In this document: positions 1 to 8,677 of the stretch, one piece after another
Position numbering within the stretch: position 1 is the first letter of the stretch
Layout: each line of letters begins with the position of its first letter
Origin: Siphonodentalium dalli
Taxonomy: Eukaryota; Mollusca; Scaphopoda; Gadilida; Siphonodentaliidae
Assembly: GCA_032622095.1 (NCBI GenBank)
Contig: CP136063.1
Coordinates: forward strand, 215,651,982-215,715,981
DNA length: 64,000 bases
Direction: 5' to 3'
Translations under genes and position numbers: made by a program
Notes under the pieces: generated by a model
Database searches by the model: none
Seen by the model: only the letters and a program-made list of their open reading frames with translations
What the model was told of the DNA's origin: nothing

Positions 1-32
1 GGTACTTTCCGGCTCTTAGTTTTTGAAGGCAT
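1..32 (-). CDS. Start of a further element gene, cut by the window edge
   Basis: On the minus strand an ATG at 32 opens a frame that runs off the window after ten codons and begins with basic residues (MPSKTKSRK). It follows the PX-like gene in the same direction, with a 56-bp AT-rich gap containing TATA-like stretches. It may be the next virion gene of the element. Too little is visible to assign a family. Confidence 0.35.
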   Translation of the reverse strand, partial: MPSKTKSRKV

Positions 33-88
33 CTTCACAGTCTAAGTAGTTGTCTCAAAATGAGCAGAAAAATTATATGTTTCATCTT

Positions 89-676
89 TTATCTTTTCTG
101 ATTGAACCATTCTAAAGCTTCGAATGCCGATTTCGATGGATCAGACAACGGCATAAATTTAGAAAATTCAAGATCAATAACTGGTTTTTTTTGTAACGGT
201 TGATGTTGAGGGTTCTGCTGAGAAGGTATAGGTGTAAATTTAGAATGTTGATTTTGTTGAGTTTGCATCGGTGTAAACTTTGAATGATTTAGAGAAAGCT
301 TTGTTTTACGTTTAGATTCTTTTTGATTACCTCTTTGTTGTGTTTGCTTCCGAGTAATCTTTGAACGTTTTGGAGAAACCTTTGATTTACTTTTAGATTG
401 TCTACCAGTTTGTTCAAATGAATTTTTCAAAAGACTTCTAATTAAAACTCCTCCAAGAAACCCACTACCACCTCGTTGTAAAATTAATTTGCGTTTTGTT
501 TCCATATCAGTTGATCGATCAGAGATTTTTTTAAGAACATTTTTATTTCTCTGAAAAAACTTTTTTGTCTGTGGTGGTAATTTCCAATAATGTTCAAGAA
601 ATAATTCAGCTGCAAAAGTGAAGAAATTTATAATTTGTGACAGTTCATCATGACTAAACATCTCGGTGGACGACAT
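89..676 (-). CDS. PX-like basic core protein of Polinton/adintovirus type
   Basis: A 195-residue protein counted from the ATG at 676. An in-frame start further upstream would overlap the ATPase gene, so the start just downstream of a TATA-like box is preferred. Residues 10-50 are helical and hydrophobic/basic. Residues 61-79 carry a basic stretch followed by a glycine-hydrophobic motif (KRKLILQRGG, then GFLGGVLI), resembling the short adenovirus pX/condensing-type proteins found in adintoviruses and Polintons. Residues 90-140 are very Lys/Arg-rich, and the tail contains a repeated HSKFTP motif with Gln-rich spacers. By family analogy it would condense packaged DNA. The motif match is from memory of the family, so the assignment is moderate; the tail is unlike anything I recognise. 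Confidence 0.6.
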   Translation of the reverse strand: MSSTEMFSHDELSQIINFFTFAAELFLEHYWKLPPQTKKFFQRNKNVLKKISDRSTDMETKRKLILQRGGSGFLGGVLIRSLLKNSFEQTGRQSKSKSKVSPKRSKITRKQTQQRGNQKESKRKTKLSLNHSKFTPMQTQQNQHSKFTPIPSQQNPQHQPLQKKPVIDLEFSKFMPLSDPSKSAFEALEWFNQKR

Positions 677-708
677 GGTTCTAAAATGAAAAAAGTAACA
701 ACAACTGA

Positions 709-716
709 ATTTATAC
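709..716 (-). promoter_or_regulatory. TATA-like box before the PX-like gene
   Basis: Minus strand reads GTATAAAT 33 nt upstream of the ATG at 676, inside the 3' end of the ATPase gene. A pyrimidine-rich run ending in CATTTTAG lies just before the ATG, so a 3' splice site is an alternative reading. Confidence 0.35.
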
Positions 717-1361
717 TTTTGAATAAATGACAGGACCTCGGTCATTAGCTGTCAACCATTTATGGAAAATATCAGTTCTAATTCGCAAATAATTTTCTGT
801 TCTAGGATGAAAATCTACTAAAATATATCCATGATTTATTGAAGTTGCATCTTCGTATGCTTGTTTCAAATGATTGGTTTGCATTTGATGAGCCAAAACT
901 TTTATTTGATTTTTATCTCGAACGCTTTGAAATAAAACCATGTAGTGTGCATTCAAACTTATAGTTCTGCTACTTTTTGATTTTTGGAACATGTTTTGAG
1001 TAATGTAAATTATTGAAGCATTTCGATGGTGTCCTTTTCTAGTAAACCAAAGCATTATTTTGTCTTCATCTTGTTCCCCCATCATGTCATCGAAAACAAC
1101 AAGATGAGGAAATGATTTATCTGATACAATTTCCTCATCATCGTCTGGAATACCATCGATAAACTCAACGTTATCAATTTCTTTTATACGATTGTATGTG
1201 TCTTGCCATTCTTTGTAACACCAAACTATTTTCTTTGGTGGTGTTTGGAATAAATCGTGTTTAAATTCAATAACTTTTTTAACTAATTCTGTTTTACCTG
1301 ATCCACTAGGTCCGCTGATAAAGAAATTACACGGATGTTGGAAAAGTAAAGATTCTTCCAT
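711..1361 (-). CDS. Packaging ATPase (A32/FtsK-like)
   Basis: A 216-residue P-loop ATPase. Walker A is GPSGSGKT at residues 17-24, and Walker B is HLVVFDD at 86-92 with the acidic pair. A following ITQN at 120-123 fits the sensor/arginine region of the HerA/FtsK superfamily DNA-packaging ATPases found in Polintons, adintoviruses and large DNA viruses. The length is normal for the short Polinton version, and no break is visible. It would pump genome DNA into the capsid. It lies 33 nt after the preceding unknown ORF and 34 nt before the PX-like gene, consistent with a late, packed gene block. The start at 1361 is the first ATG and places the P-loop near the N-terminus, as is usual. Confidence 0.88.
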   Translation of the reverse strand: MEESLLFQHPCNFFISGPSGSGKTELVKKVIEFKHDLFQTPPKKIVWCYKEWQDTYNRIKEIDNVEFIDGIPDDDEEIVSDKSFPHLVVFDDMMGEQDEDKIMLWFTRKGHHRNASIIYITQNMFQKSKSSRTISLNAHYMVLFQSVRDKNQIKVLAHQMQTNHLKQAYEDATSINHGYILVDFHPRTENYLRIRTDIFHKWLTANDRGPVIYSKV

Positions 1362-1394
1362 GTTGTCACTTTGATGTCTAATCAGAGAGTGAAC

Positions 1395-2045
1395 TTAACG
1401 ACGTGTGAATTTAGTTCTTAAAGAGAAATCTCCAAAGCTGTAAACATTTCCATACATTTCAATAATCCAATTATCATAGTCTTCTATTCTTCTGTACTTT
1501 GTTCTGTAAATAAAAAAATCATCCCCCAAAATGTTTTGAATTTTTGCATATGTTGACATTGTTTTTGTTAACAAATACCCATAGATCCTAGGATCTGATT
1601 CAAAAGTTCCCCCAGCAAGAGGAAAATGATCTTCATACTTTGTATAATGAATATAGTCATGTTCATCAAAAGTTCCTAAATCTATATCTAAATGGTGTTG
1701 ATCACCACCAAATGTCCAAAAATCAGATATTTTTTCAATGAGAAAAAATGTTTTGAATTTAATAAATGATTCAATATATTTTTGAGAGAAATGAGAAGAT
1801 ATACTTGACTCAAGATAGGCCAATCTCTGTAAACATTCGCCGACATCACAGCATCGTAGTATTGCTTTCTTTTCTCTTTCAAACCAGACTTCTTGTAATT
1901 CCTTCTTTATCTCTGGAATAAGCGTTGACTGTGCCACCAAATATCCATAAATCTTCTCAGCAATTTCTGGAGGTACTACTCCTGCCAACATCTTGACATG
2001 AAATGACTCAACATCTCCATCCGTATGGGTATGTATGAATACCAT
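1395..2045 (-). CDS. Unknown protein between DNA polymerase and ATPase
   Basis: About 216 residues from the ATG at 2045, overlapping the polymerase 3' end by 38 nt; a start at 1988 (197 residues) would avoid the overlap and also has a good context. I do not recognise the family. The protein is mixed alpha/beta in character, rich in Tyr, Phe and acidic residues, with no membrane segment and no Cys/His cluster. It contains a paired GYLVA/GYLLT motif near residues 33 and 155 and ends in a basic RTKFTRR tail. Its place between PolB and the ATPase, in the same orientation, suggests a conserved structural or accessory gene of the element. The frame is intact. Confidence 0.6.
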   Translation of the reverse strand: MVFIHTHTDGDVESFHVKMLAGVVPPEIAEKIYGYLVAQSTLIPEIKKELQEVWFEREKKAILRCCDVGECLQRLAYLESSISSHFSQKYIESFIKFKTFFLIEKISDFWTFGGDQHHLDIDLGTFDEHDYIHYTKYEDHFPLAGGTFESDPRIYGYLLTKTMSTYAKIQNILGDDFFIYRTKYRRIEDYDNWIIEMYGNVYSFGDFSLRTKFTRR

Positions 2046-3703
2046 TGACGAGTTTTCGTTTTGTGTACACCGATCTGAAAGTTTTGGTTTGACACTCACT
2101 AATCAATCGATGGTTCTTTTGTCTTTTAATTCTGGAAGGATACTCAACAACAGTTTTGAAATTTTCACGATCATTAACACATTGTACCATTGTTTCAAAA
2201 TTAACTTTTTGACTTGTGCTGTAATCAAGAGTGATACCTTTTACCTTACATTTGGTGTATCTTCTCCCATCTTTGATGTATTCATATCCGTAGTTCTTTG
2301 GCCCAAGTCCAACAAATTTGACAATCTTTGCATCTGGATGTTCGTCGCTCCATTTCCCCAATCTTCCTTCGATAGTTTTGATGTTCTTCTTTGATGGATC
2401 ACTGACATACATACAGCTGTCTGTATCAAAATACAGCACTCTATCTCCAAGTTTTTCTAAAACTTTATACAATTGTAATCTTGCATACGCTGTAACAAAA
2501 GAAGCAACAACAACATTTGCTGAGTGATGAGGTTCAATATTATCTAAGATGTCAACATAATTTACCAGAATGAATTTGTCACCATCAAGAAGTGTAACAT
2601 TTTGAACAATTATATTGTTACTAGTAAGCAATTCAAAATAACGTGATGGTTTATCCACATACTCTGTTTTTGACATAAGATTTCTTTGTGCATTCTTACC
2701 CCATATACAATTAATCATAATTTTAGATATTTGACGTTTTCCTGGATTCTTCTCGATGTTCTCCAATTTTATACCCTCAGCTGCATAATAATCCTGTACA
2801 AACTTTTGTTTCTGTTCTTCTGTCTCAACACCAAATGGATAACCACTACATTCCTGTTTGATCTTTAGATGTTTATCGATATAGGATTTGTATATTTCAT
2901 CTGTCCAATCTGTCCAATGCCAAATTTGGTACACATCAAGTATTTTGTAGCCAACATCCATTGCTTTGAATAATTCTGGCGTGGTCCACACTCCGGTTAT
3001 AGCTCGATCTTCTTCTGAATGGTTACATGCCTCGTTCTCATTGATGGCACAAGTGTTGCACAGAGTAAAAACCATTTTCTTGTTACAATGAATCGGTAGA
3101 ACTGGAATATACAATTTCGATGGTGGTAAAATTGTACATTTAACAAGCCCCGCATAGTCTCTAATGTGTTCTTGATCGATCTGCTCTTGGCTCAAAATTT
3201 CTGGATGTCCAACAGGGTAGAATTTATATTTGTTGCAAAATGGATACAACGAACACACATCGATGAACTTGATTTCTTTTGTGGAATCTTGATCAATTTC
3301 CTCGTACAATTTGATGGCATTTGTACGTCCACCAAACAATGCTTCTCTTGGCAAAATGGGGTCTCGATGTTTGTAGAAAGATTCCATTTGTTGTTTGAAT
3401 TTCACATCCGATTTCATTCTTTCGTCGATCTGATGCTCCCAAATTGATTCAACTCTGTAACCAAGACTTTCCAGTTCATCTTTCTTCTGTTGGGTTCTTG
3501 TATATAATTCTTCCATGGTGAGCATCGTATAGGGATTCTTGTATTGTCTGTTGTTGTAACATTTTGGACATCCATGAAACAGACATCCATTCATCTCAAA
3601 AACTGTTCTTGTGGCTTCCTCATATCCATCGACGTAGTGATTTCTCCTCCATTCAAAGCATGCTTGATTGTTATCATACGTGACAATGATATATGTTGAA
3701 GCC
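2008..3703 (-). pseudogene. Family-B DNA polymerase, C-terminal (palm/fingers/thumb) part
   Basis: This frame encodes the polymerase half of a protein-primed type (DNA_pol_B_2) enzyme. Motif A is DVCSLYP about 150 codons in, motif B is around NPGKRQISKIM at about 320-330, and motif C is YFDTDS at about 425-430. A Cys-rich zinc-like insert lies between motifs A and B. All catalytic Asp residues are present. The frame has no ATG of its own at the start: it continues the upstream exonuclease half, but in a different frame, so a -1 (or +2) shift near 3700 separates the two. The homologous sequence runs smoothly across that point, which favours a lost base over a real gene boundary. The replicative function would be lost unless the shift is programmed or an assembly error. 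Confidence 0.9.
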
Positions 3704-4991
3704 AACGTATCGCTTTCATGGAATAGTTTTTAGCACATGGGTATCCACCATCTGGAATGATTCCAATTGTTTTCTCTGGCATTGAATTCTTCCTCCATGC
3801 CAAATTGCAAACTTGCGCCAATGTTATTGACTCAATGAACGGGTCAATCTGTTCTGTTTCCAATATGTATTTCCTGAATTTTCCACATCCACGGCGAAGA
3901 ATATCCACGTCTGATTTGCAGTACTTCTCCATCTCTTCTTGGAAGTTGAATATCACGTAATTTTCTATTTTCTCATTGTACCATTCAAAGAATTTCTCTC
4001 GATTTTCCACGCTCATCATGTCTGGTTTGTAGTAATCAGAAGCCAAGTAATGTCCAATGTAATTTTGAAACTTTGGTGAATTCGCCCAATGTGGAAAGTG
4101 TCCTTTCGCCATCTCATTCAGCTGAAAAGTTTGTGGAAACTTTGAAAGCGGCATCATCAGAAAACTCAGAGAATCAATAACTTTCACGCTGTTGCATTTT
4201 AAACTGAGAATCTTGTTTCCATTCATGATCAGTTCTGGTTTATGAATTCCACTTTGTATGAGTGCTTGAAGTAGAAACTGTGCATCGTATCCCTGAGCAT
4301 TATGTGCTATTGCAACACATCCTTTGTGATCTTGGTGGAATAACCAGTTTGTGAAGTCTGTTAAAACGTTGTCACCCTTGAATACAAATTCTCTGGAATC
4401 CGGTCCGCATGTTTCACATTTTTCTTCGATTGGTTTGCACATGCAATCTCCACAAGCGGTATGTGCAACACAGAAGTTTGGAATATGAACACCTGTGTCT
4501 TGTCTGCATTCAAAGTCAAAGAATACATATGGAATCTTTGCAGGTTTCTTTTCCGGTGATTCATATTTTGGAATGTAGCACCTGTGATCTGCTTCAACGA
4601 TTTCTTTGCAATGTTTGCATTTCTTCAACCCCGCACATATATGTCTGCTTGATTTATTGATGAGAATTTCTTCATCACAATTGTTGCATAGTTGAACCAA
4701 ATCACATATTTTTCTTTTCTGTTTTCCTTCCGTCTTCAAATGGTTGTCGAAACATGATTTACTTCTGAATGATCGTTGACACGTTCTACACTTCACCCAA
4801 TTTGTGAAATTACACTGTGTCAATGACCAGCATGCACAAACAAATCTGCATCGATGATCGCCACGCATATGGAATCCAATGTCGCAGAATTCGCAGTAGT
4901 AGCTGGTGCCTAGAAATCCTTTGATTGATGTTATGGTGTCGAAGTGATTGTTGTTGTAGTAGATGTGTACACATTTTCTATCCGAACACAT
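3704..4991 (-). pseudogene. Family-B DNA polymerase, exonuclease part
   Basis: The frame starts at the ATG at 4991, directly after the TAA of the preceding ORF, and continues out of frame to a stop at 3591. Residues 33-138 contain several CxxC/H pairs (zinc-ribbon-like, as in Polinton polymerases). The 3'-5' exonuclease motifs are complete: Exo I FFDFEC (D159, E161), Exo II HNAQGYD (H230-D236) and Exo III YCKSDVDIL (357-365). It would proofread during protein-primed replication. The beginning of this ORF (VHIYYNNNHFDTIT) is a segment that in relatives lies inside one long protein, so the ATG here is probably just an internal Met after a stop mutation. Confidence 0.9.
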
Positions 4992-6032
4992 TTATGCAGG
5001 TTCAAATAGAAATCCAGCGCCAGCAAATTCATTGTGAATTTTCACAACATATTCTGGATACAATATTTCTTGAATCTTGTGGAACTCATTGATACTGCAA
5101 ACTGTATCGTGTGGAATGCCAGCACGGTTGAGTAGATTTTTTGCTGCATCTGTTTGTGCTGTGTATATTGATTGTCTTATTCTTTTCCATATCTTTGACC
5201 AGCACGCAGATCCATCACTATCTGCCTTACACATTCCGACGACAATAGATCTTGCCATACACATAACATCATCAGCATTTTCAATCCGGACAATACTTCT
5301 TTTTACTTTTGTCAACTTGTTCTTGTCTGCAAATGGTCCATAATGTAGTGAGTGTCGTGTACCACCTTCCGGAATATCTGTAACGAAGATTTCGAAATTG
5401 AGTGCACCGTCATGAATTGTAAAGGCTGCATTTGATTGAACCACATTTTGAATATTATCCATGAGTGTCCCACCATTCAATTCACTGGCTTTTGTGAATG
5501 GAATGAAAATGCTCATATCAAGTCCTGGATGATTTATCGTAACTCTGATTCTTGTCTTCTCATTTGCTGAACATTTCTGTTTCAATTCTTCTGTCAACTT
5601 CTCAAATATCTCTGGAATGTTTTCGATTGGATCTGTAAATTTCTCGAATTTCACACCAAATTGTCGTGATGCTGATTTAAATTTTCTGGAAAATTTCTCC
5701 GAGTTCAGCTCCATTTTGAAATATTTTGTTGGATTGAACACAACACGCTCTCTAGCCAGACTTCTCTTTCTCTTCCCACCAATTTCTCTATTCTGTCTTC
5801 GACCGCGTCCAATCTGCCCATCACTAGAACTTTCTTCACTTTCTGCCCTATCAGTTTCCATATAGCTCTCTTCACTTTCTGCCTCATCAGTTTCCATATA
5901 GCTCTCTTCACTTTCTACCTTATCAGTTTCCATATCGCTCTCTTCAATAACTGCAGGCCTTGGTCTTTTTCTAACAATATCTTCTTCGCTGGAGGCGTCG
6001 TCTGAAACAGGTCTTTTAATTCTCTTAAACAT
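4992..6032 (-). pseudogene. N-terminal region of the element's DNA polymerase ORF
   Basis: 346 residues from the ATG at 6032; the few in-frame upstream codons lack an ATG. Residues 1-32 are basic/acidic and identical to the start of the divergent zinc-knuckle protein. Residues 32-68 contain three acidic repeats of the type ESEESYMETD. Residues 75-95 are basic. The remainder (from about 100) has the look of the N-terminal region that precedes the exonuclease in Polinton polymerases, ending YPEYVVKI near the stop. The TAA at 4992-4994 is followed at once, in the same frame, by the exonuclease part, so the normal protein was probably uninterrupted. Readthrough or an assembly error are alternatives. 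Confidence 0.7.
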
Positions 6033-6330
6033 TTTTGTCTTGAGTTTTGTCAGCAAAAAATATTGCGACTGGCTTCTTCGGAGTTGAAGTGTAAAGTGTA
6101 GAATTACACCTGCTTTTATAGCTTTTATAGCATTCGCGATGAAAGCTATAAAAGCAGATGTAATTCTACACTTTACACTTCAACTCCGAAGAAGCCAGTC
6201 GCAATATTTTTTGCTGACAAAACTCAAGACAAAAATGTTTAAGAGAATTAAAAGACCTGTTTCAGACGACGCCTCCAGCGAAGAAGATATTGTTAGAAAA
6301 AGACCAAGGCCTGCAGTTATTGAAGAGAGC
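5937..6330. repeat. 186-bp inverted repeat spanning a bidirectional promoter and two N-termini
   Basis: Arms 5937-6122 and 6145-6330 are reverse complements with a single mismatch, centred near 6133. Each arm contains a TATA box, the 5' untranslated leader, the ATG and the first 32 codons. Beyond the arms the two coding sequences diverge abruptly. The near-identity points to a recent duplication or continuing gene conversion. Confidence 0.95.
6113..6154. promoter_or_regulatory. Divergent TATA boxes of polymerase and zinc-knuckle genes
   Basis: TATAAAAG occurs at 6147-6154 on the plus strand and, on the minus strand, at 6113-6120 with a second copy at 6122-6129. Each sits about 80 bp upstream of its ATG (6235 and 6032), leaving a leader of about 50 nt without upstream ATGs. 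The ATG at 6139 overlaps the TATA region and is not a credible start. Confidence 0.75.
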
Positions 6331-6837
6331 TATATTGAGCTACATAAAGAAGATTCAAAAAAATCTACACAGCCACAGACTAGAAAAATTCAAGATAATC
6401 TTGTCGAAATGAGACAGATCTCTGCCAATTTGTTTAAACTTTGTAACAAAATGCAATGGCAAGAGAAACAAGAGAAAAACAAAGCTGATAAAAATTGGAA
6501 ACCGCCATATGGTTACTGTTACAAATGCGGACAAGAATCCCATTGGTCCTTCCATTGTAAAACAGATTTCGGCGACAAAAAAAATGTGAAAACTATACAA
6601 AAATGTCTACAAGCAGTAACAATACAAGAACAAAATGCAGATATCAAAACTGAAGAGATGTCTACAACATCAGATGTTTTCAAACAACCCCGACCTGTTG
6701 ATCCTACGAATGATTCACAGAACAAATCTGAAGATAAAAATCCAGATTTTGAAAATTCCAAGAAAACTTCCAAGAAAAAGAAGCTGAGACCATTCTACAT
6801 TCCAAAAACAGATAAACGAATCGATACAAACATTTGA
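6235..6837 (+). CDS. Zinc-knuckle protein sharing its N-terminus with the polymerase ORF
   Basis: 200 residues. Residues 1-32 (starting MFKRIKRPVSDD) are identical to the divergent polymerase ORF because both come from the inverted repeat; they include a basic, nuclear-localisation-like RKRPRP. Residues 50-90 are polar and probably helical. A CCHC zinc knuckle (C95-x2-C98-x4-H103-x4-C108, in YCYKCGQESHWSFHC) follows, typical of single-stranded nucleic-acid binders. The tail is Ser/Lys-rich and ends KLRPFYIPKTDKR. The element's polymerase and this protein are co-regulated from one promoter, so a replication accessory or ssDNA/RNA-binding role is an inference. The frame is intact and no introns are seen. 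Confidence 0.8.
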   Translation: MFKRIKRPVSDDASSEEDIVRKRPRPAVIEESYIELHKEDSKKSTQPQTRKIQDNLVEMRQISANLFKLCNKMQWQEKQEKNKADKNWKPPYGYCYKCGQESHWSFHCKTDFGDKKNVKTIQKCLQAVTIQEQNADIKTEEMSTTSDVFKQPRPVDPTNDSQNKSEDKNPDFENSKKTSKKKKLRPFYIPKTDKRIDTNI

Positions 6838-6852
6838 AAATTATGTTGTGTG

Positions 6853-6858
6853 AATAAA
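6853..6858 (+). terminator. Poly(A) signal of the zinc-knuckle gene
   Basis: AATAAA 15 nt after the stop codon. This gene therefore seems to use ordinary polyadenylation, unlike the four cassette genes, which have histone-type ends. The same stretch recurs at 8603-8610 at the start of the second cassette, where no gene precedes it closely. Confidence 0.5.
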
Positions 6859-6926
6859 TTATGAATTGAACAATCGTGTTTTGTTTTTTTCAGCTATGAA
6901 AGAGTAACCTTTTGGGGAATGTGGGT

Positions 6927-6942
6927 GGCCCTGAAAAGGGCC
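6927..6942 (-). terminator. Histone-type 3' stem-loop of the 6962-7324 gene
   Basis: Minus strand reads GGCCCTTTTCAGGGCC followed by ACCCA, exactly the metazoan replication-dependent histone 3' end: a 6-bp stem with U-A closing pair and UUUC loop. It lies 19 nt beyond the stop codon and is preceded by an A-rich stretch, as in histone mRNAs. Confidence 0.9.
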
Positions 6943-6961
6943 GTTTTTTCTTTTACAGAAT

Positions 6962-7324
6962 TCATAAAAATTCTGCCAAATCAGGAAATATCCCGTTGGG
7001 ATTAATTGTCACAGACCAAGTAGGATTTGATCTGTGCGCCGCAGCAGCCTGAGCGAAGCTGTCAATTGCTGCATTGCACAGATCTTTCTTCGAGATCTGT
7101 GACAAGATCTCCACGAGATCAAGATTGCTTGATTCTTGATTCTTGATTGCTTGATCGCATACTTCAGGCGATGGTCGTCGCCGAGCCAGAAAATCTCTTA
7201 GCATCTGTTTCTGTACCACCTTTTGTTCAGGAGAATCCTGCCATTTCCTATATGTTCTTATTTTCGTCTCCTCTGAATCTCTCTTCCTCCATAACTTCTT
7301 GATAAATTTCTTTAACGACGGCAT
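6962..7324 (-). CDS. Unknown 120-aa cassette protein with basic N-terminus
   Basis: A short protein whose first 25 residues form a basic amphipathic helix (MPSLKKFIKKLWRKR), followed by a charged helical middle and a C-terminal part with an Ala run (AQAAAAH) and WSVTINPNG. No Cys/His cluster, signal peptide or membrane segment is visible, and I do not recognise a family. The ATG at 7324 is 33 nt downstream of a minus-strand TATA box (TATAAAAA at 7357-7364), with an initiator-like TCAGTG between. The 3' end carries a histone-type stem-loop. A small basic protein made in S phase would fit a DNA-binding or host-modulating role, but that is a guess. Confidence 0.7.
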   Translation of the reverse strand: MPSLKKFIKKLWRKRDSEETKIRTYRKWQDSPEQKVVQKQMLRDFLARRRPSPEVCDQAIKNQESSNLDLVEILSQISKKDLCNAAIDSFAQAAAAHRSNPTWSVTINPNGIFPDLAEFL

Positions 7325-8220
7325 AATGAATGAAGTTCACTGAAAAAGTGAAAATATTTTTATACATTTGACACGGGCGTCAATGAAATCACATGTCGCG
7401 TTGGCGTTAAAATTGACAAATATTTCCTGACGTTGTGTTTTTTCAGAACCGGATCAACATGCATATTTTTCTTGATCATTATTGCATAGCGATCAAACAA
7501 ATGTTTTTAATTTCGTTAGATCATTATCTATTATTTGGTACACATGATTGATATATTTATTACCTCGTTAGGCAAATATGGAATGTTTTTCTAGTTTTTG
7601 TTTTTGGAATTGTACATATTTTATACATAAAACTGAACACAAGATTGTTACACGGGCGTCAATGAAATCACATAATACTTTGGCGTTAAAATTGACAAAT
7701 ATTTCCTGACGTTGTGTTTTTTCAGAACCGGATCAACATGCATATTTTTCTTGATCATTATTGCATAGCGATCAAACAAATGTTTTTAATTTCGTTAGAT
7801 CATTATCTATTATTTGGTACACATGATTGATATATTTATTACCTCGTTAGGCAAATATGGAATGTTTTTCTAGTTTTTGGTTTTGGAATTGTACATATTT
7901 TATACATAAAAACTGAACACAAGAAACATACTGAACATTTTTCTTCATCATTACAATTGATAACTTTACTTGGTCATCGTTTATGAACGAAGATGAATTC
8001 ATATGTTAAAACATCTTAATTAATTGCATATACTATCATGAATTTAATCTATAACATATCGAAATAGTAAAACTAACAGATAATGCACTGTAAAGAAACA
8101 CAACGCCCGGAAACATTTGTCATTTTTAATGCCAAAGTATTATGTGATTTCTCTACCGCCCGCGCAATCGTGATATATGTTCAAACACGGCCGTGAACAA
8201 TTTTTATTCTGCATTCAAAG
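7325..8220. promoter_or_regulatory. Bidirectional promoter region of cassette 1
   Basis: The region has TATA boxes at both ends: TATAAAAA (minus, 7357-7364) and GATATAT (plus, 8172-8178, about 45 nt before the ATG at 8221). Between them are three copies of a ~75-bp element running from a GGGCG-type box through AAATCACAT, GGCGTTAAAATTGACAAAT and a (C)GTTGTGTTT end. Two copies point right (7371-7446, 7651-7725) and one points left (8090-8164). Each gene thus has an element copy facing it. The arrangement resembles a shared enhancer between divergent histone pairs. Confidence 0.7.
7371..7926 (+). repeat. ~280-bp tandem duplication inside the cassette-1 promoter
   Basis: 7371-7647 and 7651-7926 are nearly identical, differing mainly at TGTCGCG versus TAATACT after AAATCACA. 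Unit 2 has only one copy (9262-9538), so the duplication is specific to cassette 1. Confidence 0.9.
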
Positions 8221-8409
8221 ATGTCCGAAATCCCCGAACCGTTGATGTCTATACTAAGAGGAACGATAGGGCTAACACCCCAGATAATGCGGGCCGGACA
8301 CGCAAAAGAAGTAACCGCCAGTGCAAAACTGGTTATGCAAATATGCAAAAAACAACAGCGTTGGAACAAAAGCAAAAGTCTCAAAAGAAAATCGTGGCGT
8401 GAACTTTGA
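8221..8409 (+). CDS. Unknown 62-aa basic cassette protein
   Basis: The start at 8221 is chosen because the identical context ATTCAAAGATG starts the corresponding gene of cassette 2 at 9828, at the same distance from the GATATAT box. The protein begins MSEIPEPLMSILRG and ends in a strongly basic tail (KSKSLKRKSWREL); the middle is a plausible amphipathic helix. An overlapping frame from 8193 starts ahead of the equivalent position and is not preferred. No family is recognised. The first histone-type stem-loop begins 13 nt after the stop, and a second follows. Confidence 0.55.
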   Translation: MSEIPEPLMSILRGTIGLTPQIMRAGHAKEVTASAKLVMQICKKQQRWNKSKSLKRKSWREL

Positions 8410-8422
8410 TGCCATACAAAAC

Positions 8423-8438
8423 GGCCCTTTTCAGGGCC
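8423..8438 (+). terminator. Histone-type 3' stem-loop of the 8221-8409 gene (first)
   Basis: GGCCCTTTTCAGGGCC preceded by AAAAC and followed by an A-rich stretch. Perfect 6-bp stem and UUUC loop. Confidence 0.9.
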
Positions 8439-8450
8439 AAAAACAAAAAC

Positions 8451-8490
8451 GGTCCTTTTCAGGACCAACCAATTTTTTCAAAAAGAAAAA
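8451..8490 (+). terminator. Second histone-type stem-loop plus purine-rich downstream element
   Basis: GGTCCTTTTCAGGACC at 8451-8466 is a compensated variant: C-G changed to T-A in both arms, so the stem is kept. It is followed by AACC, and after about 14 nt by CAAAAAGAAAAACTTTT, resembling the histone downstream element bound by U7 snRNA. The paired change argues for selection on the RNA structure. Confidence 0.85.
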
Positions 8491-8677
8491 CTTTTAGCAT
8501 TGCTTAATAACTAATAATGTTCTTTGTACCCTATGTTTTGTTTTGAAAAAATCACGCCACGAATAATTTAAAACAAAATATACTTGCAAATATTTGTTGT
8601 TGAATAAAATATAAATTGAACAATCGTGTTTTTGATTTTTTCAGCAATGAAAGAGTAACCTTTTGGGAAATGTGTGT

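Larger units (their letters stand above)
6845..8500. repeat. Cassette unit 1 of a ~1.7-kb tandem duplication
   Basis: Unit 1 (6845 to about 8500) and unit 2 (about 8594-10360) share the left 3' flank with histone-type stem-loop, the whole divergent promoter region, and the right 3' flank with stem-loop and purine-rich element. They do not share the coding sequences. Shared blocks: 6849-6950 with 8596-8697; 7346-7650 with 9241-9540; 7921-8228 with 9533-9835; 8421-8500 with 10310-10360. Confidence 0.85.
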
